Translations under genes and position numbers: made by a program
The notes under the pieces: generated by a model
Seen by the model: only the letters and a program-made list of their open reading frames with translations
Told to the model about the DNA's origin: nothing
The model's database searches: none
Shown: positions 17,419 through 25,121 of the stretch, one piece after another
Layout: each line of letters opens with the position of its first letter
How positions within the stretch are numbered: position 1 is the first letter of the stretch
NCBI GenBank assembly: GCA_004293285.1
Contig: RDYF01000021.1
Span: forward strand, 1 to 37,292
Length of the DNA: 37,292 nucleotides
Direction: 5' to 3'
Origin: Verrucomicrobiota bacterium
Lineage (GTDB): Bacteria > Verrucomicrobiota > Verrucomicrobiia > Verrucomicrobiales > Akkermansiaceae

Positions 17419-20400
17419 TCAACCATCGGCCACAAGGCTGCTTGATGAGAGGAAGGGAATTTGCACACAAAACTTCACACCGCTGGGGATTTGATTCTGC
17501 ATGGTGACAGTGCCTTGGAGCAAGTGAGTGTTGATTTTGACTACCGAAAGTCCGATGCCGACGCCTTCATCGAGCGGCGAAATTTTGCTATCCAGCTGCG
17601 AAAAGGCGGCAAAGACCACAGCTTGTTTTTCGATAGGAATTCCTGGTCCTTGATCGCTGACGGCGAGCGAAAGCCAGGAATCCTCGATGCCGATTTCAAA
17701 GCGCACCGGAGTTTGATTTTTCATCGAATACTTGAGAGCGTTCTCGCAAAGATTCAGCACAATTTGCGTGAGACGCATTTGATCGGTCGACCATCGAGCT
17801 TCATCATCGGCGGGCAAGTGCCATTCGATTTTTCCTCGGTAGTATTCGGCGATTGGTTCGAGAATGTTTTGGATCTCGGCGACCCAGTCGGCGATGTAAA
17901 ACTCTTCAAACTTCAGTGCGGCGCGTCCTGATTCCGCGGCAGAAATGTTGAGCACATTGCGCAGGATGAGATTGAGATATTGGCTGCCCGAGCGCACGCG
18001 ATTGAGGAAAGGAGTGAAATCGGAATCGACAGGTTGTTTCATCGCGCGCATCCACATCGCTTGCGACAGGCTAACCAGAGCGCTGAGCGGCGTGCGGATT
18101 TCGTGGCTCATTTTCGCGAGGAACAAGCTCTTGGCTTCGTGCGCGCGTTCCGCTTCGCGGCTGAGGACTTCTGCCTCGGCGCGCAGTCTTTTTTCATTCG
18201 CGAGGCTTTGTTGCAACTGGCGTTCGGTTTCAATGAGCGAGGTGATGTCATTGATGACACCCTCCCAGACAATTTCCCCGAGCCGGTTGGTGCGGGGATT
18301 GGAATGGATGTTGATCCAGCGAACCGAGCCCTCATGGCAGATGCGTCCTTGCCAGTAGAAAGGGGCGGGTTGGTGGAAAAACTGTCTCTGCAAGGTGAAC
18401 AAGCTCGGCAAATCATCGGGATGAATGAATTGAAGCACGGCATTCGAATCGCGCTGCAAGTCGTCGCGCGTGACATGCAACAATTCCAGCATACGGCTGC
18501 TGGCAAAGTGGAAGGTCATTTTGATTTCGCCATTGCTCTCGGCTTGCATCACCATGGCGTAGCTGCCGGCAGGGATGTTTTCCGTCAGCTCATAGGCGTA
18601 TTTTTCCTGGGTTTGTCGGAGTGCCTCCAGTTCGCGTGCGGCGCGATTGCGATCCGTGATATCGAGGAATGCGATGATCGGTCCATCGTCGAGCATGGTG
18701 GTGCTGATGATGACTTCCTTGTCGCTGCCATCCTTGCAGCGCACAATCAATTCGCGCGACTCGATTTTGCCGCGTTCCGCTTGAGCCTTCTCCACGGCGC
18801 TGAACCACCACTGCATGACTTCTTCGCGATAGGCGGGATCGGGGTAAGCGCGTTCGGCCCAGTCTTTGACAAAGGGGATTTCTTCATGACTGTAGCCGAA
18901 AGTTTTGACAAACTGTTCATTGATCATGCCGACCCGGGGCTCGGCGCCCATGTCATCTTTGGCGATGGCAACGGGAAGGTTTTCCAGAGTTTGTCGAAGA
19001 TTTTCCTGAGCTTTTTTGAGGGCTGTGATGTCATTGACCAGGCCCGACCAGACCATGATTCCTTCGCTATTGATTCGAGTTTTCGAGATCGCCTGAATCC
19101 AGCGGATCTCATCATCGCGCAGCAATCGACCCTCCCATCGGAACGAACCAGGTTCTTTCATGGCGATGGTATTGGCGGCCATGAGACTGGGCAGGTCATC
19201 GGGATGAATTCGTTGATAGATGCAGTAAGGGTCGGCATCCAATTGTTCGCGTGTGATGTCGAACATTTCCAAGTACTGCGGGCTGGTGAAATGGAAAATC
19301 GGTTTGACACTGCCTTCGGGTCCCGGGTGCAGGCTGACTTCATAGGTTCCAGCGCTGATATGGCTAATCAGTTCGAAGGCGTGCGCTTCGACATCGCGTT
19401 CTTGCTTGCGGTGATTTTCCTTTTTCTGGCGATGAAGTGCCGCAATCAAAAAGCCAAAAAGCAAGCTGGGCGCAGTGATCAGTTGCAAATGGCGGAAGGA
19501 CAAGAAGATGGGCAAGTATCCGCTGAACTGCAGGGCGAAAATCAGCATTTTGATTACCAGCAAAACCCAGATGCAGGCATACCAGCGATAATGTTTCAGC
19601 GTCTGAAATTGTCCTAAGACTAGCAAAACGCAGCTGCCGATGGTGATGAGCGACAACTGGTTGATGATTTGGATGCTCTGCGCAAACGAAAAAACAAAAA
19701 CGCTGGTGATGGCAGTGATGGGCGCGGCAAAGGCGATAACCCGCAGTGCGATGAGGATTTTGCTGTTGTTTTCTGTCGTGAGAAAGCGTGCGTTAAAAAG
19801 AGAAAATCCGAGCAAGGCAAAGCCGATCATCCATCCGAAAAATTCACGTTCCAGCCAGACGGGCACATGATCAAAAACGAGAGACGCATAGCCATTGAAC
19901 AGCAAAAAGTAGCAAGAGTAGAAAAAAATGACCGTTGCTAAGTACGAGTAGATCCTGCTTTTCTGCAGCAATCCCGTGATGATCATGAACGCCGCAATGG
20001 CGAGGCAAAAGCCCATCACCAGAGCGTCGAGAAACAAGCAATGCTGCTCGCGATCCTGCATCGCTTTGCGCTCGCCCCCCCACAGCGGCAGCCAGATGGA
20101 GGTGTCGGAACGGATTTGCAAAAACAGCAAGCGCTCTTCCCCTGCGGGCAAGGACCAAGTGAACGATGGAACGCGTTCGGAGCGCTGCGGGGTGTCGGCA
20201 ATGCCAGCGCTTTGGCTTTGCAGGATCTTGCCCTGGGGATCGGTTAGATACCATTGCAGATGACTCATGCGGGCGTTTTCCAATCGTGTTGTGATTTCCA
20301 CTGCCTTGCTGGCTTTGGAGCGGATGCGCACCATCGACCACACTGTGGCATGGGTAAAGCCTGCGCTTGGAGTGGCATGAGGAAGCTGTTGAAAAGCCTG

Positions 20401-20685
20401 CGGGTCCTTGAGCAGATCCGTCAGTTGGCATTGACCGGTGGGATCGATGCAAATGGCTTGTTGTTCGGCCAAATGCTGCGCGGCGGGCTTTTCGTTTTCC
20501 ACCACCCATTCGGGCGCCATGTGAGCGTGAGCTGGGTGGCAACTTGCGCATGCGAGCAGGATCATCCATGCCGACAGCACGAAGCGCGGGAGGGCGGCAT
20601 CGATGATGCCCCGGCGTTTGCTGCAAGAAAAAGGGAAGAAAGCTTGCATGGACTTGGTGGGACACGTAGCAGAACAGATTTTCAT
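17419..20685 (-). CDS. Sensor histidine kinase: 7TMR-DISMED2, seven-TM, three PAS, HisKA-HATPase
   Basis: 1088 residues. A hydrophobic segment at ~35-54 is probably a signal peptide. Residues ~60-205 look like the periplasmic 7TMR-DISMED2 ligand-binding domain; ~216-418 contain seven hydrophobic helices (7TMR-DISM_7TM). Three PAS domains follow (~436-555, ~560-680, ~695-820), the first and third with matching HPDDLPSL and IRWI/VRWI phrases, suggesting internal duplication. Then a coiled-coil and the H-box AKMSHEIRTPLSAL with H861, N-box LNLCENALKYS, G1 DQGPGIP and G2 GVGIGLSVV. All kinase residues are present. Start at 20685 or the ATG at 20649; no Shine-Dalgarno helps. DISMED2 sensors elsewhere respond to carbohydrates or other small ligands; this ligand is unknown. 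Confidence 0.95.
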   Translation of the reverse strand: MKICSATCPTKSMQAFFPFSCSKRRGIIDAALPRFVLSAWMILLACASCHPAHAHMAPEWVVENEKPAAQHLAEQQAICIDPTGQCQLTDLLKDPQAFQQLPHATPSAGFTHATVWSMVRIRSKASKAVEITTRLENARMSHLQWYLTDPQGKILQSQSAGIADTPQRSERVPSFTWSLPAGEERLLFLQIRSDTSIWLPLWGGERKAMQDREQHCLFLDALVMGFCLAIAAFMIITGLLQKSRIYSYLATVIFFYSCYFLLFNGYASLVFDHVPVWLEREFFGWMIGFALLGFSLFNARFLTTENNSKILIALRVIAFAAPITAITSVFVFSFAQSIQIINQLSLITIGSCVLLVLGQFQTLKHYRWYACIWVLLVIKMLIFALQFSGYLPIFLSFRHLQLITAPSLLFGFLIAALHRQKKENHRKQERDVEAHAFELISHISAGTYEVSLHPGPEGSVKPIFHFTSPQYLEMFDITREQLDADPYCIYQRIHPDDLPSLMAANTIAMKEPGSFRWEGRLLRDDEIRWIQAISKTRINSEGIMVWSGLVNDITALKKAQENLRQTLENLPVAIAKDDMGAEPRVGMINEQFVKTFGYSHEEIPFVKDWAERAYPDPAYREEVMQWWFSAVEKAQAERGKIESRELIVRCKDGSDKEVIISTTMLDDGPIIAFLDITDRNRAARELEALRQTQEKYAYELTENIPAGSYAMVMQAESNGEIKMTFHFASSRMLELLHVTRDDLQRDSNAVLQFIHPDDLPSLFTLQRQFFHQPAPFYWQGRICHEGSVRWINIHSNPRTNRLGEIVWEGVINDITSLIETERQLQQSLANEKRLRAEAEVLSREAERAHEAKSLFLAKMSHEIRTPLSALVSLSQAMWMRAMKQPVDSDFTPFLNRVRSGSQYLNLILRNVLNISAAESGRAALKFEEFYIADWVAEIQNILEPIAEYYRGKIEWHLPADDEARWSTDQMRLTQIVLNLCENALKYSMKNQTPVRFEIGIEDSWLSLAVSDQGPGIPIEKQAVVFAAFSQLDSKISPLDEGVGIGLSVVKINTHLLQGTVTMQNQIPSGVKFCVQIPFLSSSSLVADG

Positions 20686-20862
20686 GGGAGGTCGAGCCTT
20701 TTCGATTCACCACAGGATCGTTGGGTGATGCGAGAAACGCGTAAGTGGTTTGGGCGAGCTGGACCCAAACATCAGACGTCGGCAAAAAAACGAAGACCCT
20801 ATGCCTTCGTCCCCATTTCCTCGTCGTGCCATTTGATGTGTTGGCAAGCTCGCTATCGATGT

Positions 20863-20900
20863 GGGGGGAGGTGGGGGGAGAGGGGGAGTGTGTGGGGGGG
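20863..20900 (+). promoter_or_regulatory. G-quadruplex-type tract
   Basis: Four runs of five to seven G (20863-68, 20873-78, 20882-86, 20894-900) separated by short linkers on the plus strand, directly next to the hairpin. This meets the usual G3+N1-7 pattern for an intramolecular quadruplex. A regulatory role for bamA or the divergent kinase gene is inference. Confidence 0.5.
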
Positions 20901-20902
20901 CC

Positions 20903-20940
20903 GTGTGGCATGTTATCAATTGCTTGATAACACACCACAC
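20903..20940. promoter_or_regulatory. 38-bp imperfect palindrome (operator or hairpin)
   Basis: Arms GTGTGG-CA-TGTTATCAA and TTGATAACA-CA-CCACAC around a TTGC loop: nine perfect inner pairs, two mismatches and six outer pairs. No T run follows on either strand, so it does not look like an intrinsic terminator. An operator for a dimeric regulator (perhaps the adjacent LytTR system) or an mRNA leader hairpin are both possible. Confidence 0.6.
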
Positions 20941-21193
20941 AGCTGGGGGGTGAAGGAATCCTAACAAGGTGTCAAAGCGGGTCAATGCCTCGATGGAGGC
21001 TGTCGACGAAACGACGATTTTTTCGACGAAAGTGAAGATGAGCGAGGTTGTCATCAGCTTAGTGACAATGCAGCGCGGGCGCTTGTCATCATCGGACAGC
21101 AAATGGCATGAGCGTTTTTCAGAGGACAAATCTCCCCTTGACGAATCATCCGAAACTGAGTGAGATGCGTCTGTCCCCACGGGATCTCCCAGT

Positions 21194-23539
21194 ATGAAAT
21201 CACTGACACCGAACGCGTATCATCGCGCGCTGCTCCATTCCCCCTACGCCACGTATTTTCTTTCTGCTCTGCTCTGCTGCGCGCCGATGATGATGCAGGG
21301 TCAAGCGCTCAACTTTGAGGGCAAAAAAATCACGCAAGTGGAGATTCGCTACCTCGGCAAGAAATCGGTGGATGAAGCGGCGATTCGCAATTCCATGAGC
21401 ACTCGCGCCGGGCAATTGTATAGCATTGACCGACTCGATGCCGACATCAAGAGTCTCTATGAATCCGGGAAAGTCGATGACGTGCGTTGGTTGGCCGAAC
21501 CGGCGGGCGAAGGTGTGAAATTGATCGCGGAAGTTTCGACACGTCCGACACTCGAAGCGGTAGGTTTTGAAGGTAACACCGTTTTCAGCAGCAAAAAACT
21601 GGCCAAAGAGAGCAAGCTCAAGGCGGGTGGCATTTTGAGCGACGAACAAATTTTGACGGCACGTCGCAACATCGAGACCTACTACCAAGGCTACGGTTAC
21701 CCCGATGTGACCGTGACGCATCGCATCCAGCCTGCGGAGTCGGGCGGTGGTTCTTTGATTTTCTTGATTGATGAAGGTCTGAAAAACGAAGTGCGCAAAA
21801 TTCGTTTCCAAGGCAACAACAACATCACCGCCAAGGATTTGGAAAAAGTGATGAAGACCAAGGAAAAGGGCATCTTTTCCGTGATCACCAAGTCGGGCCG
21901 GATTCAGGGCAGTCAGCTCGATGAAGATCTTGAGGAAATTCTCGATTACTACCGCAACCGCGGTTACTTGCGCGTCTCCAGTCCGGGCATTCAGCGTGTG
22001 CCGACCCGCAATGGCAAGATCGATCTGATCATTCCGATCAACGAAGGCATCCGCTACAAGGTCGCCGGTGTGGGCTTTGGCAAGATGAGCGTTTTCCAGC
22101 CCGATGAGCTTTATCCCGCGCTGACCTTGGTCGGGGGAGACTCTTATTCGGCGAAGAAAATGCGTGCGGACATCGACATGATCCGCAGCTACTATGGTTC
22201 TCGTGGATACGCCGATGCGTCCGTTGTGCCCGATATCGAAAATGCTTCTGCAGACACGGTGCAGATCACCTACCGCGTGACAGAAGGCAGCCGTTTCCGC
22301 GTGGGTCGCGTTAGCATTACCGGCAACACCAAGTCGAAGGACAAAGTGATCCGCCGTGAGGTGCCCTTGAAGCCAGGCGACTGGTTCAATTCGGTCGATG
22401 TGGAAACCACGCGCACACGTCTGCGCAACCTTAACTACTTCAACGACGCCACTGTCACGGCCGTTCCGGGATCGGGCGGTTACCGCGATTTGAACATCCT
22501 CGTCGATGAGAAAAAGACTGGCACACTCAGCTTTGGTGTGGGCGTCAGTGCGATCGATAGTTTGGTCGGTTACGCGACCTTGGAGCAAACCAACTTTGAT
22601 CTTTTCAATCCGTGGCACTTCACGGGTGGAGGTCAGCGTTTTACCATGAACTTGCGTGCTGGTGCGCAGCGTCGCGACATGACCATCTCCTTGGTGGAGC
22701 CTTGGTTCTTGGATCGCAAGCTCGCTTTGGGAGCCGAGTTGTTCTATCGCGACGCCTTGTTCTTCAGCAACTACTTCAACCAGACCAACATGGGAGCCTC
22801 GTTCTTCCTGCGTCAGCCGTTGACAGAAAACTCGTTTGTGCGCGCGGAGTATCGGATTGAGCAGATCGAGATCGATCCGGATGACGACGGCATCGTGGGC
22901 ACTCGCGACGACTACTTTGCGGAGCGCGCTGGTCAATCGTTGCGCAGTTCGGTGGGCTTGAGCTACGTCTTTGACAATCGCGACAGCAACCAAACACCAC
23001 GTCAGGGACACAAGCTCGAAGCGGGTGTGAACTATGCGGGTGTGGGTGGCGACGTCAATACCATGACCTTTACCTCGATGGGCCAGAAGTACTGGAACAT
23101 GAAATGGGACACGATTTTCAGCTTGTTGGGAGAAGTAGCCTTTGTCGATAGCCTCGACGACAAAGAAGTGCCCTTGTTCGATCGTCAATTCTTGGGTGGT
23201 GCGCGCAACCTCCGTGGTTTCGAGTTCCGCGACGTCGGACCGCGTGATGCGGCATCGGCGGAAACGATTGGTGGCAACTCGATGGCTTGGGTGACGGCAG
23301 AATTGACCGTGCCGCTTGTTGAGCAAGTGCGCGGTGCGGTGTTCTACGATGCAGGTTTCTTGAATGCGGATTCTTGGGATGCAAGCCCCTCGGATCTCTA
23401 CACCGACTTTGGTCTTGGTGTGCGACTGAACTTGCCCTTCGGCCCACTGGCCTTTGACTACGCGTTCCCTCTGCAAGTGCCCGATCCTGTGGCGGACAAA
23501 GGCGGACAGTTCCAGTTCTATCTCGACTATCGTTTCTAA
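21194..23539 (+). CDS. bamA: Outer membrane protein assembly factor BamA
   Basis: 781 residues, near the family norm. A long n-region and hydrophobic core (YFLSALLCCAPMMM) form a signal peptide cleaved near QGQA. Five POTRA domains cover ~residues 40-425, with typical phrases such as ITQVEIRYLG, VGFEGNTVFSSKKL, IRFQGNNNITAKDL and RVSITGNTKSKDKVI. The Omp85 beta-barrel follows, with the conserved loop-6 motif in GGARNLRGFEFRDVGP and the C-terminal signature strand ending in FYLDYRF with terminal Phe. It inserts beta-barrel proteins into the outer membrane. No skp/ompH or lpxD follows, as would be common in Proteobacteria; a GNAT gene starts 15 bp downstream. Confidence 0.98.
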   Translation: MKSLTPNAYHRALLHSPYATYFLSALLCCAPMMMQGQALNFEGKKITQVEIRYLGKKSVDEAAIRNSMSTRAGQLYSIDRLDADIKSLYESGKVDDVRWLAEPAGEGVKLIAEVSTRPTLEAVGFEGNTVFSSKKLAKESKLKAGGILSDEQILTARRNIETYYQGYGYPDVTVTHRIQPAESGGGSLIFLIDEGLKNEVRKIRFQGNNNITAKDLEKVMKTKEKGIFSVITKSGRIQGSQLDEDLEEILDYYRNRGYLRVSSPGIQRVPTRNGKIDLIIPINEGIRYKVAGVGFGKMSVFQPDELYPALTLVGGDSYSAKKMRADIDMIRSYYGSRGYADASVVPDIENASADTVQITYRVTEGSRFRVGRVSITGNTKSKDKVIRREVPLKPGDWFNSVDVETTRTRLRNLNYFNDATVTAVPGSGGYRDLNILVDEKKTGTLSFGVGVSAIDSLVGYATLEQTNFDLFNPWHFTGGGQRFTMNLRAGAQRRDMTISLVEPWFLDRKLALGAELFYRDALFFSNYFNQTNMGASFFLRQPLTENSFVRAEYRIEQIEIDPDDDGIVGTRDDYFAERAGQSLRSSVGLSYVFDNRDSNQTPRQGHKLEAGVNYAGVGGDVNTMTFTSMGQKYWNMKWDTIFSLLGEVAFVDSLDDKEVPLFDRQFLGGARNLRGFEFRDVGPRDAASAETIGGNSMAWVTAELTVPLVEQVRGAVFYDAGFLNADSWDASPSDLYTDFGLGVRLNLPFGPLAFDYAFPLQVPDPVADKGGQFQFYLDYRF

Positions 23540-23554
23540 TTCATTGCTGGGAGC

Positions 23555-24145
23555 ATGTCGGAGCAAAAGCTCATCACTTGTCGTGGTGCGGAAATTCATC
23601 CCTACCTGGACGCGGCGGCGCGCTTGCGCTTGACCGTGTTCCGGGAATTTCCGTATCTCTACGATGGCACTTTTGCCAACGAGCAAGAATATCTCGCCCA
23701 CTATGCGCAGAGCGAACAGGCCTTTTTTGCCCTGCTGCTCGATGGGGCGGAAGTGGTCGGCATTTCCACAGGACTGCCGATGATCGACGCGGACGAGTCG
23801 TTTCAAGCTCCCTTTGTGGCGAACGGGTTGCCCCTAGAAGACATCTTCTATCTCGGTGAATCTTGTTTGCTATCGGACTATCGAGGTCGAGGCTGGGGTC
23901 ATGCGTTTTTCGACAAAAGAGAGGAATTCGCCCGCTCCTTGGGGTCGCGCAAAACGGCCTTCTGTTCCGTGCTGCGTGCCGAAAGTCATCCGCTGAAACC
24001 ACGGGATTATCGCAGCAACGAGCTCTTCTGGCAAAAGCGTGGCTATCAGCCGACGTCGATGATCGCAGAGCTTTCCTGGCAGCAAGTGGATGCTGCGGAG
24101 CCGGTGAGCAACCAGCTGACCTTTTGGGTTCGCGATGAGCTCTAG
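23555..24145 (+). CDS. GNAT family acetyltransferase
   Basis: 196 residues. Central GNAT features: beta strands around AEVVGISTGLP, then FYLGESCLLSDYRGRGWGHAFFDKRE, where YRGRGWG matches the acetyl-CoA pyrophosphate-binding Q/R-x-x-G-x-G/A motif, and the FWQKRGYQP strand near the C-terminus typical of motif B. The acceptor (a small molecule or protein amine) cannot be predicted. GGGAG lies just before the ATG, one of the few purine-rich leaders in the window. Follows bamA by 15 bp, probably cotranscribed, and converges on rnc. Confidence 0.88.
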   Translation: MSEQKLITCRGAEIHPYLDAAARLRLTVFREFPYLYDGTFANEQEYLAHYAQSEQAFFALLLDGAEVVGISTGLPMIDADESFQAPFVANGLPLEDIFYLGESCLLSDYRGRGWGHAFFDKREEFARSLGSRKTAFCSVLRAESHPLKPRDYRSNELFWQKRGYQPTSMIAELSWQQVDAAEPVSNQLTFWVRDEL

Positions 24146-24159
24146 GAGCATCAGCCGCG

Positions 24160-24867
24160 TCAGTTTTCCGTAGCGGGAGCCGTCATTTCCTCCCAGCGCT
24201 TCTTGCGCAAGGCCTCCAGCGCGGCGCGGATTTCTGCTTCCTTTTTGCTTTTGCCACGACCTTGGGCCAAAACGACATCGCGCCAAGAAACTTGTGCGTG
24301 AAAGACCTTGCGGTGGTCGGGTCCGCTTTCGCCGGTGATTTGGTATCGCGGTGCCTCTTGGCCGAGCGATTGCAAAATTTCCTGCAAGGCGCCCTTCGGA
24401 TTGCCGTCTTCCGTGCTTTGCGACACCGTGCCGATGCCATCTTGGAACAGCCGCAGGACGAGGTCGCGCGCGGAAGTGTAGCCGGAATCGAGATAAATCG
24501 CTCCAACAAGAGCCTCTAAGGCATCGGCCAAAGTGGAAGAACGCTTGCGCCCGCCACTCGCTTCCTCGCCTTTGCCGAGGAGAATGTAGTGTCCCAGCCC
24601 GAGCTTCGTCGCAAATTGCGCCAAGGCTTGTCGCGATACCAACTGAGCGCGTAGTTTTGTCATCCGACCCTCAGGGGAATCGGGAAACTGGCGAAAAAGA
24701 TGCTCGGTCAAAACCAACTGCAATACGGCATCGCCCAAGAACTCCAGCCGTTGATTGTCGAAATGCGCTTTTTGCGATTCGTAAGCAAGGCTAGGATGAG
24801 TCAGCGCCTCCGCGAGCAGTAGCGGGTTGCGGAACTTGTAAGCGAGTTTGACTTCAATGCTTTCCAT
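24160..24867 (-). CDS. rnc: Ribonuclease III
   Basis: 235 residues from the ATG at 24867 (MESIEVKLAYKFRNPLLL). Homodimeric double-strand RNA endonuclease for rRNA and mRNA processing. The signature NQRLEFLGDAVLQL contains the metal-binding Glu/Asp; the second acidic site is in LADALEALVGAIYLDSG. A C-terminal dsRNA-binding domain (~residues 155-225: NPKGALQEILQS, YQITGESGPDHRKVFHAQV, GRGKSKKEAEIRAALEAL) is complete. The open frame extends upstream into the tRNA-His gene, so the longer start is rejected. It lies 61 bp downstream of tRNA-His on the same strand. Confidence 0.98.
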   Translation of the reverse strand: MESIEVKLAYKFRNPLLLAEALTHPSLAYESQKAHFDNQRLEFLGDAVLQLVLTEHLFRQFPDSPEGRMTKLRAQLVSRQALAQFATKLGLGHYILLGKGEEASGGRKRSSTLADALEALVGAIYLDSGYTSARDLVLRLFQDGIGTVSQSTEDGNPKGALQEILQSLGQEAPRYQITGESGPDHRKVFHAQVSWRDVVLAQGRGKSKKEAEIRAALEALRKKRWEEMTAPATEN

Positions 24868-24927
24868 GCCAAGCGAGTGTTCCTTTCTCCTCTCCCGATG
24901 CGCATAAGTGCGACCCGATGAGGAAAA

Positions 24928-25003
24928 TGGGGTGATCGACGGGATTCGAACCCGCAACAACCAGAATCACAATCTGGGGCTCTACCATTGAACTACGACC
25001 ACC
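24928..25003 (-). tRNA. tRNA-His (anticodon GTG)
   Basis: On the minus strand the sequence folds as a full cloverleaf. It begins with the extra G-1 characteristic of tRNA-His, has acceptor arms GTGGTCG/CGATCAC, D-loop GTTCAATGGTAGAGC, anticodon stem CCAGA/TCTGG with loop containing GTG, T-arm with GGTTCGAATCC, discriminator C73 pairing G-1, and an encoded CCA at 24928-24930. Closely resembles E. coli tRNA-His. Confidence 0.97.
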
Positions 25004-25018
25004 ATTTTTCGTAGGGGG

Positions 25019-25033
25019 CGCGAATGATTCGCG
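25019..25033. promoter_or_regulatory. Perfect 15-bp palindrome over the tRNA-His promoter
   Basis: CGCGAAT-G-ATTCGCG, two perfect 7-bp arms around a single G. It covers the predicted -10 element of tRNA-His and lies ~90 bp upstream of the DUF1549 gene. It could be an operator for either direction or fortuitous. Confidence 0.4.
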
Positions 25034-25052
25034 AAAAAGGCGGATTTGGCAA
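25024..25052 (-). promoter_or_regulatory. Predicted sigma-70-type promoter of tRNA-His
   Basis: Minus strand: -35 TTGCCA (25047-25052), exactly 17-bp spacer, -10 AATCAT (25024-25029), followed by a GC-rich discriminator (CGCGCCCCC) as expected for stable-RNA promoters under stringent control. Predicted start ~25017, about 14 nt before the mature tRNA 5' end. Confidence 0.5.
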
Positions 25053-25121
25053 GAAAAAAATTGCCTTGCATGCGGAAAATGAGATTGACGAGCCCTTGGA
25101 CCCGAAGCAGGTTGAGACAGT

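Larger units (their letters stand above)
20686..21193. other. Intergenic region between divergent histidine kinase and bamA genes
   Basis: 508 bp without a gene I can support. Short open frames on both strands show no recognisable protein. It must hold the two divergent promoters. Notable contents are a purine-rich G tract at 20863-20900 and a long hairpin at 20903-20940, both listed separately. No tRNA or known riboswitch was recognised. Confidence 0.7.

Noticed and set aside
17980..19617. 545-codon plus-strand open frame opposite the histidine kinase
   Set aside because: Exact antisense of conserved PAS and kinase domains; no recognisable protein and composition of a shadow frame.
20903..20940. 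Intrinsic terminator for bamA or kinase transcripts
   Set aside because: No T run follows on either strand, and it lies upstream of both divergent genes.
20969..21163. 64-codon plus-strand open frame upstream of bamA
   Set aside because: Low-complexity Ser/Glu-rich, no leader and no family; treated as intergenic.
21200..23806. 868-codon minus-strand open frame opposite bamA
   Set aside because: Long because bamA codon use avoids stops on that strand; bamA is unmistakable and the antisense product is His/Arg-rich noise.
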